NCBI RefSeq assembly: GCF_009830125.1
Contig: NZ_WUPT01000003.1
Coordinates: 124,001-188,000, forward strand
DNA length: 64,000 nucleotides
From: Kangsaoukella pontilimi
GTDB taxonomy: Bacteria; Pseudomonadota; Alphaproteobacteria; Rhodobacterales; Rhodobacteraceae
Reading direction: 5' to 3'
Translations under genes and position numbers: made by a program
Shown here: positions 61,734 to 64,000 of the stretch, one piece after another
How the letters are laid out: each line of letters starts with the position of its first letter
Position numbering within the stretch: position 1 is the stretch's first letter
The notes under the pieces: generated by a model
The model's input: only the letters and a program-made list of their open reading frames with translations
Databases searched by the model: none
What the model was told of the DNA's origin: nothing

Positions 61734-64000
61734 TCACGATGCGCCCCGGCACGACGATCAGCTTTTTCGGCGCGCGCCCGTCGAGCGCCCGCGCCACAGC
61801 ATCGTCGGCAAGGGCGAGCTTTTCAACCTCTGCCTTGTCGGCGTCCTTCGAGACGGTGATCTCGGAGCGGCGCTTGCCGTTGATCTGGATCGGCAGCGTC
61901 ACCGTGTCCTCGACCAGATAGGTGGCGTCGGCCACGGGCCAGGCCGCATCCGCGATCAGCCCTTCGCCGCCCTGCATCGACCAGACCTCTTCGGCCAGGT
62001 GCGGGGTCATGGGCGACATGAGCTGCGCCAGCGTCATCACCGCCTGCCGCCGCGCTGCGCGGCCCGCCTTGGCCCGGGCGAGCGTGTTGGTGAAGGCGTA
62101 GAGCTTGGCGATGGCCGCGTTGAAGCCGAAGCTTTCGATGCCCTTAGTCACATCGTCGATGGCCTTGTGCATCTCTTTCAGAAGCGCCTCGTCATCCGAG
62201 CCGGTGTCGTTCCCTTCCGCGATGTCCGCCGACAGGCGCCAGACGCGGGCGAGGTGCTTGTTCGCGGCCTCGGCCCCGGCAGAGGTCCATTCGACGTCGC
62301 GCTCGGGCGGGCTGTCGGACAGGACGAACCAGCGGGCGGTGTCCGCGCCGTAGCGGTCGATGATGTCCATCGGGTCCACGACGTTGTTCTTGGACTTGGA
62401 CATCTTGGCGGACGGGATGATCTCGACTTCGGTGCCGTCTTTCAGGAAGCCCTTGCCGTCCTTCAGATCGACATCTTCGGGGTAGTGATAGACGGGGCGG
62501 CCATCCGGGCCGGTGGTCTTGTAGATCGCGTGGGTCACCATCCCTTGCGTGAAAAGCGCGTCGAAGGGCTCGATCGCGCTCTCCGGCAGGTGGCCGCAGA
62601 TATGCATCGCGCGGGCGAAGAAGCGCGAGTAGAGCAGGTGCAGGATCGCATGTTCGATGCCGCCGATATACTGGTCCACGTTCATCCAGTATTCGGCCTC
62701 GGTCATGTTAGTGGGCGTCTCGGCACGGGGCGCGGTGAAGCGCGCGAAGTACCAGGACGAATCGACGAAGGTGTCCATCGTGTCGGTCTCGCGCCGGGCG
62801 GGCTTGCCGCAGGACGGGCAGGGGACGTCGCGCCATGTCGGGTGCCGGTCGAGCGGGTTGCCCGGCACGTCGAAGGTCACGTCGTCGGGAAGCTGGACGG
62901 GCAGGTTTTCCTTCTTCTCGGGCACCACGCCGCAGGCGTCGCAATGGACGACCGGGATCGGGCAGCCCCAGTAGCGCTGACGCGACAGGCCCCAATCGCG
63001 GAGGCGGAACTTGGTCACGCCGGTGCCCCAGCCCTCTTTCTCGGCGCGGTCGATGGCGGCGTCCACGGCGGCCTCGCCGGTCATCGCCTCGCCGCCCGCG
63101 ATGGGCAGCAGGTAGCGCACCGTCTCGGGCTTGGGCGGCACATAGGCCGGGCCGCCGTCTTCGGGCAGGATGAACGTACCGGCCTCGCCCATGGCAGGCG
63201 CGAAGGTCGAGATCACCGGCAGGTCGTATTTCCGGCTGAAGTCCAGGTCGCGCTGGTCATGGGCCGGGCAGGCGAAGATCGCGCCGGTGCCGTAATCCAT
63301 CAGGATGAAGTTCGCGATCCAGACCGGCAGCTCCCATGTGGGATCGAGAGGGTGCTTCACCTTGAGCCCTGTGTCGAAGCCCAGCTTCTCGGCCTTCTCC
63401 AGTGCCTCTTCGGTCGTGCCGCCCTTCTGGCATTCCGCGCGGAAGGCCGCGACCGCCTCGTTCGTCTCGGCCAGCTCCTTGGCCAGCGGGTGATCGGGCG
63501 AGATGCCGACGAAGCTTGCCCCCATCAGCGTGTCGGGACGGGTGGTGTAGACCTCGATCGGGTCGCCGCCATCCACACTCTCGAAGGCGAATTGCAGACC
63601 GCGCGATTTGCCGATCCAGTTCCGCTGCATCAGCTTCACCTTCTCGGGCCAGTCGTCCAGCCCGTCGATGGCGTCGAGCAGTTCTTCCGAGAAATCGCTG
63701 ATCTTGAAGAACCACTGGGTCAGTTCGCGGCGTTCGACCTCTGCGCCCGAGCGCCAGCCTTTGCCGTCGATCACCTGCTCGTTCGCCAGAACGGTCATGT
63801 CGACCGGGTCCCAGTTCACGGTGGCGTTCTTGCGGTAGACCAGACCCTTTTCCATGAAGTCGATGAACATGGACTGCTGCTGGCCGTAATACTCGGGGTC
63901 GCAGGTGGCGAACATCCGCGACCAGTCGAGCCCGAAGCCCAGAGGCTTCATCTGCGCGACCATCGTGTCGATATTCCCATAGGTCCAGTCCTTGGGATGA
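61720..64000 (-). CDS. leuS: Leucyl-tRNA synthetase, C-terminal part, cut by window end
   Basis: Class I synthetase that charges tRNA-Leu. About 760 residues are visible. The frame continues past the window edge, where the protein reads [20 protein letters not shown]. The CP1 editing domain ([20 protein letters not shown]) and the KMSKS loop ([13 protein letters not shown]) are present. The HIGH motif lies outside. Zinc-like cysteines CDACG and CPSCG flank the insertion domain. The C-terminus ends [16 protein letters not shown]. Confidence 0.97.
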   Translation of the reverse strand, partial: HPKDWTYGNIDTMVAQMKPLGFGLDWSRMFATCDPEYYGQQQSMFIDFMEKGLVYRKNATVNWDPVDMTVLANEQVIDGKGWRSGAEVERRELTQWFFKISDFSEELLDAIDGLDDWPEKVKLMQRNWIGKSRGLQFAFESVDGGDPIEVYTTRPDTLMGASFVGISPDHPLAKELAETNEAVAAFRAECQKGGTTEEALEKAEKLGFDTGLKVKHPLDPTWELPVWIANFILMDYGTGAIFACPAHDQRDLDFSRKYDLPVISTFAPAMGEAGTFILPEDGGPAYVPPKPETVRYLLPIAGGEAMTGEAAVDAAIDRAEKEGWGTGVTKFRLRDWGLSRQRYWGCPIPVVHCDACGVVPEKKENLPVQLPDDVTFDVPGNPLDRHPTWRDVPCPSCGKPARRETDTMDTFVDSSWYFARFTAPRAETPTNMTEAEYWMNVDQYIGGIEHAILHLLYSRFFARAMHICGHLPESAIEPFDALFTQGMVTHAIYKTTGPDGRPVYHYPEDVDLKDGKGFLKDGTEVEIIPSAKMSKSKNNVVDPMDIIDRYGADTARWFVLSDSPPERDVEWTSAGAEAANKHLARVWRLSADIAEGNDTGSDDEALLKEMHKAIDDVTKGIESFGFNAAIAKLYAFTNTLARAKAGRAARRQAVMTLAQLMSPMTPHLAEEVWSMQGGEGLIADAAWPVADATYLVEDTVTLPIQINGKRRSEITVSKDADKAEVEKLALADDAVARALDGRAPKKLIVVPGRIVNVVI

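Overview
The window is a 64 kb stretch of a GC-rich alphaproteobacterial chromosome. Gene content points to the Rhodobacteraceae (Roseobacter group): DUF2794, DUF4170 and DUF2125 proteins, the DUF4170-waaA-lpxK order, a glgP-glgB-glgC-glgA-glgX cluster, an error-prone polymerase of the DnaE2/ImuC type, and an AlkB-type alkane hydroxylase. Nearly all of it is ordinary, densely packed chromosomal DNA. I saw no tRNA or rRNA gene, insertion sequence, prophage or CRISPR array. Neighbouring genes commonly overlap by 4 bp (ATGA, GTGA, CTGA).

Layout. 1-2.7 kb: the 5' part of dnaE2, then rppH and asd. 3-7.1 kb: two small unknown proteins, a beta-carbonic anhydrase, an unknown protein, an M17 aminopeptidase and an NlpC/P60 hydrolase. 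7-10.1 kb: DUF2794, a candidate structured RNA, then mtnP and apt (methylthioadenosine to adenine to AMP) around a DsbA-like protein. 10.1-12.4 kb: a D-lactate/2-hydroxyacid dehydrogenase-type flavoenzyme and a secreted metallo-beta-lactamase-fold protein. 12.5-29.3 kb: a 17 kb plus-strand metabolic block, glpD-glpK followed by glgP-glgB-glgC-glgA-glgX-pgm and a GH13-like enzyme that may be a glucosylglycerol hydrolase. Glycogen synthesis, branching, debranching and phosphorolysis are all present, and glycerol released by the last enzyme could be taken up by glpK and glpD. 29.3-37.8 kb (minus strand): rlmH, rsfS with a possible coupled leader peptide, tamB-tamA and an MscS channel.

37.8-46.9 kb: a lipoprotein, a DUF2975 membrane protein with its small HTH regulator, panC-panB, a DM13 protein, a dimethylglycine/sarcosine dehydrogenase-like flavoenzyme, an unknown membrane protein and alkB. 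46.9-54 kb: mutY, a DciA-like protein, dsbA, then an envelope block (lpxK, waaA, DUF4170, a CysQ-like phosphatase, pmbA). 54-64 kb: a DUF2125 protein, an SDR plus a crotonase-like protein, a SpoIIAA-like protein, an HNH protein, an HI0933-like flavoprotein, a glutathionyl-hydroquinone reductase, and the holA-lptE-leuS block, with leuS cut by the window end.

The most unusual content is intergenic. A mosaic family of hairpin repeats occurs at about ten places. It has a GC-rich core: a box around a GAAAATATCC-like sequence followed by 13-nt hairpins (5-bp stem, 3-nt loop). At some sites strings of 21-nt hairpins (9-bp stem, 3-nt loop) are attached. In two arrays, at about 41.6 kb and 45.6 kb, these hairpins recur at exactly 33 nt with the same 12-nt linkers, but the stem sequences are exchanged between positions while staying self-complementary. 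I do not know a described family with this grammar.
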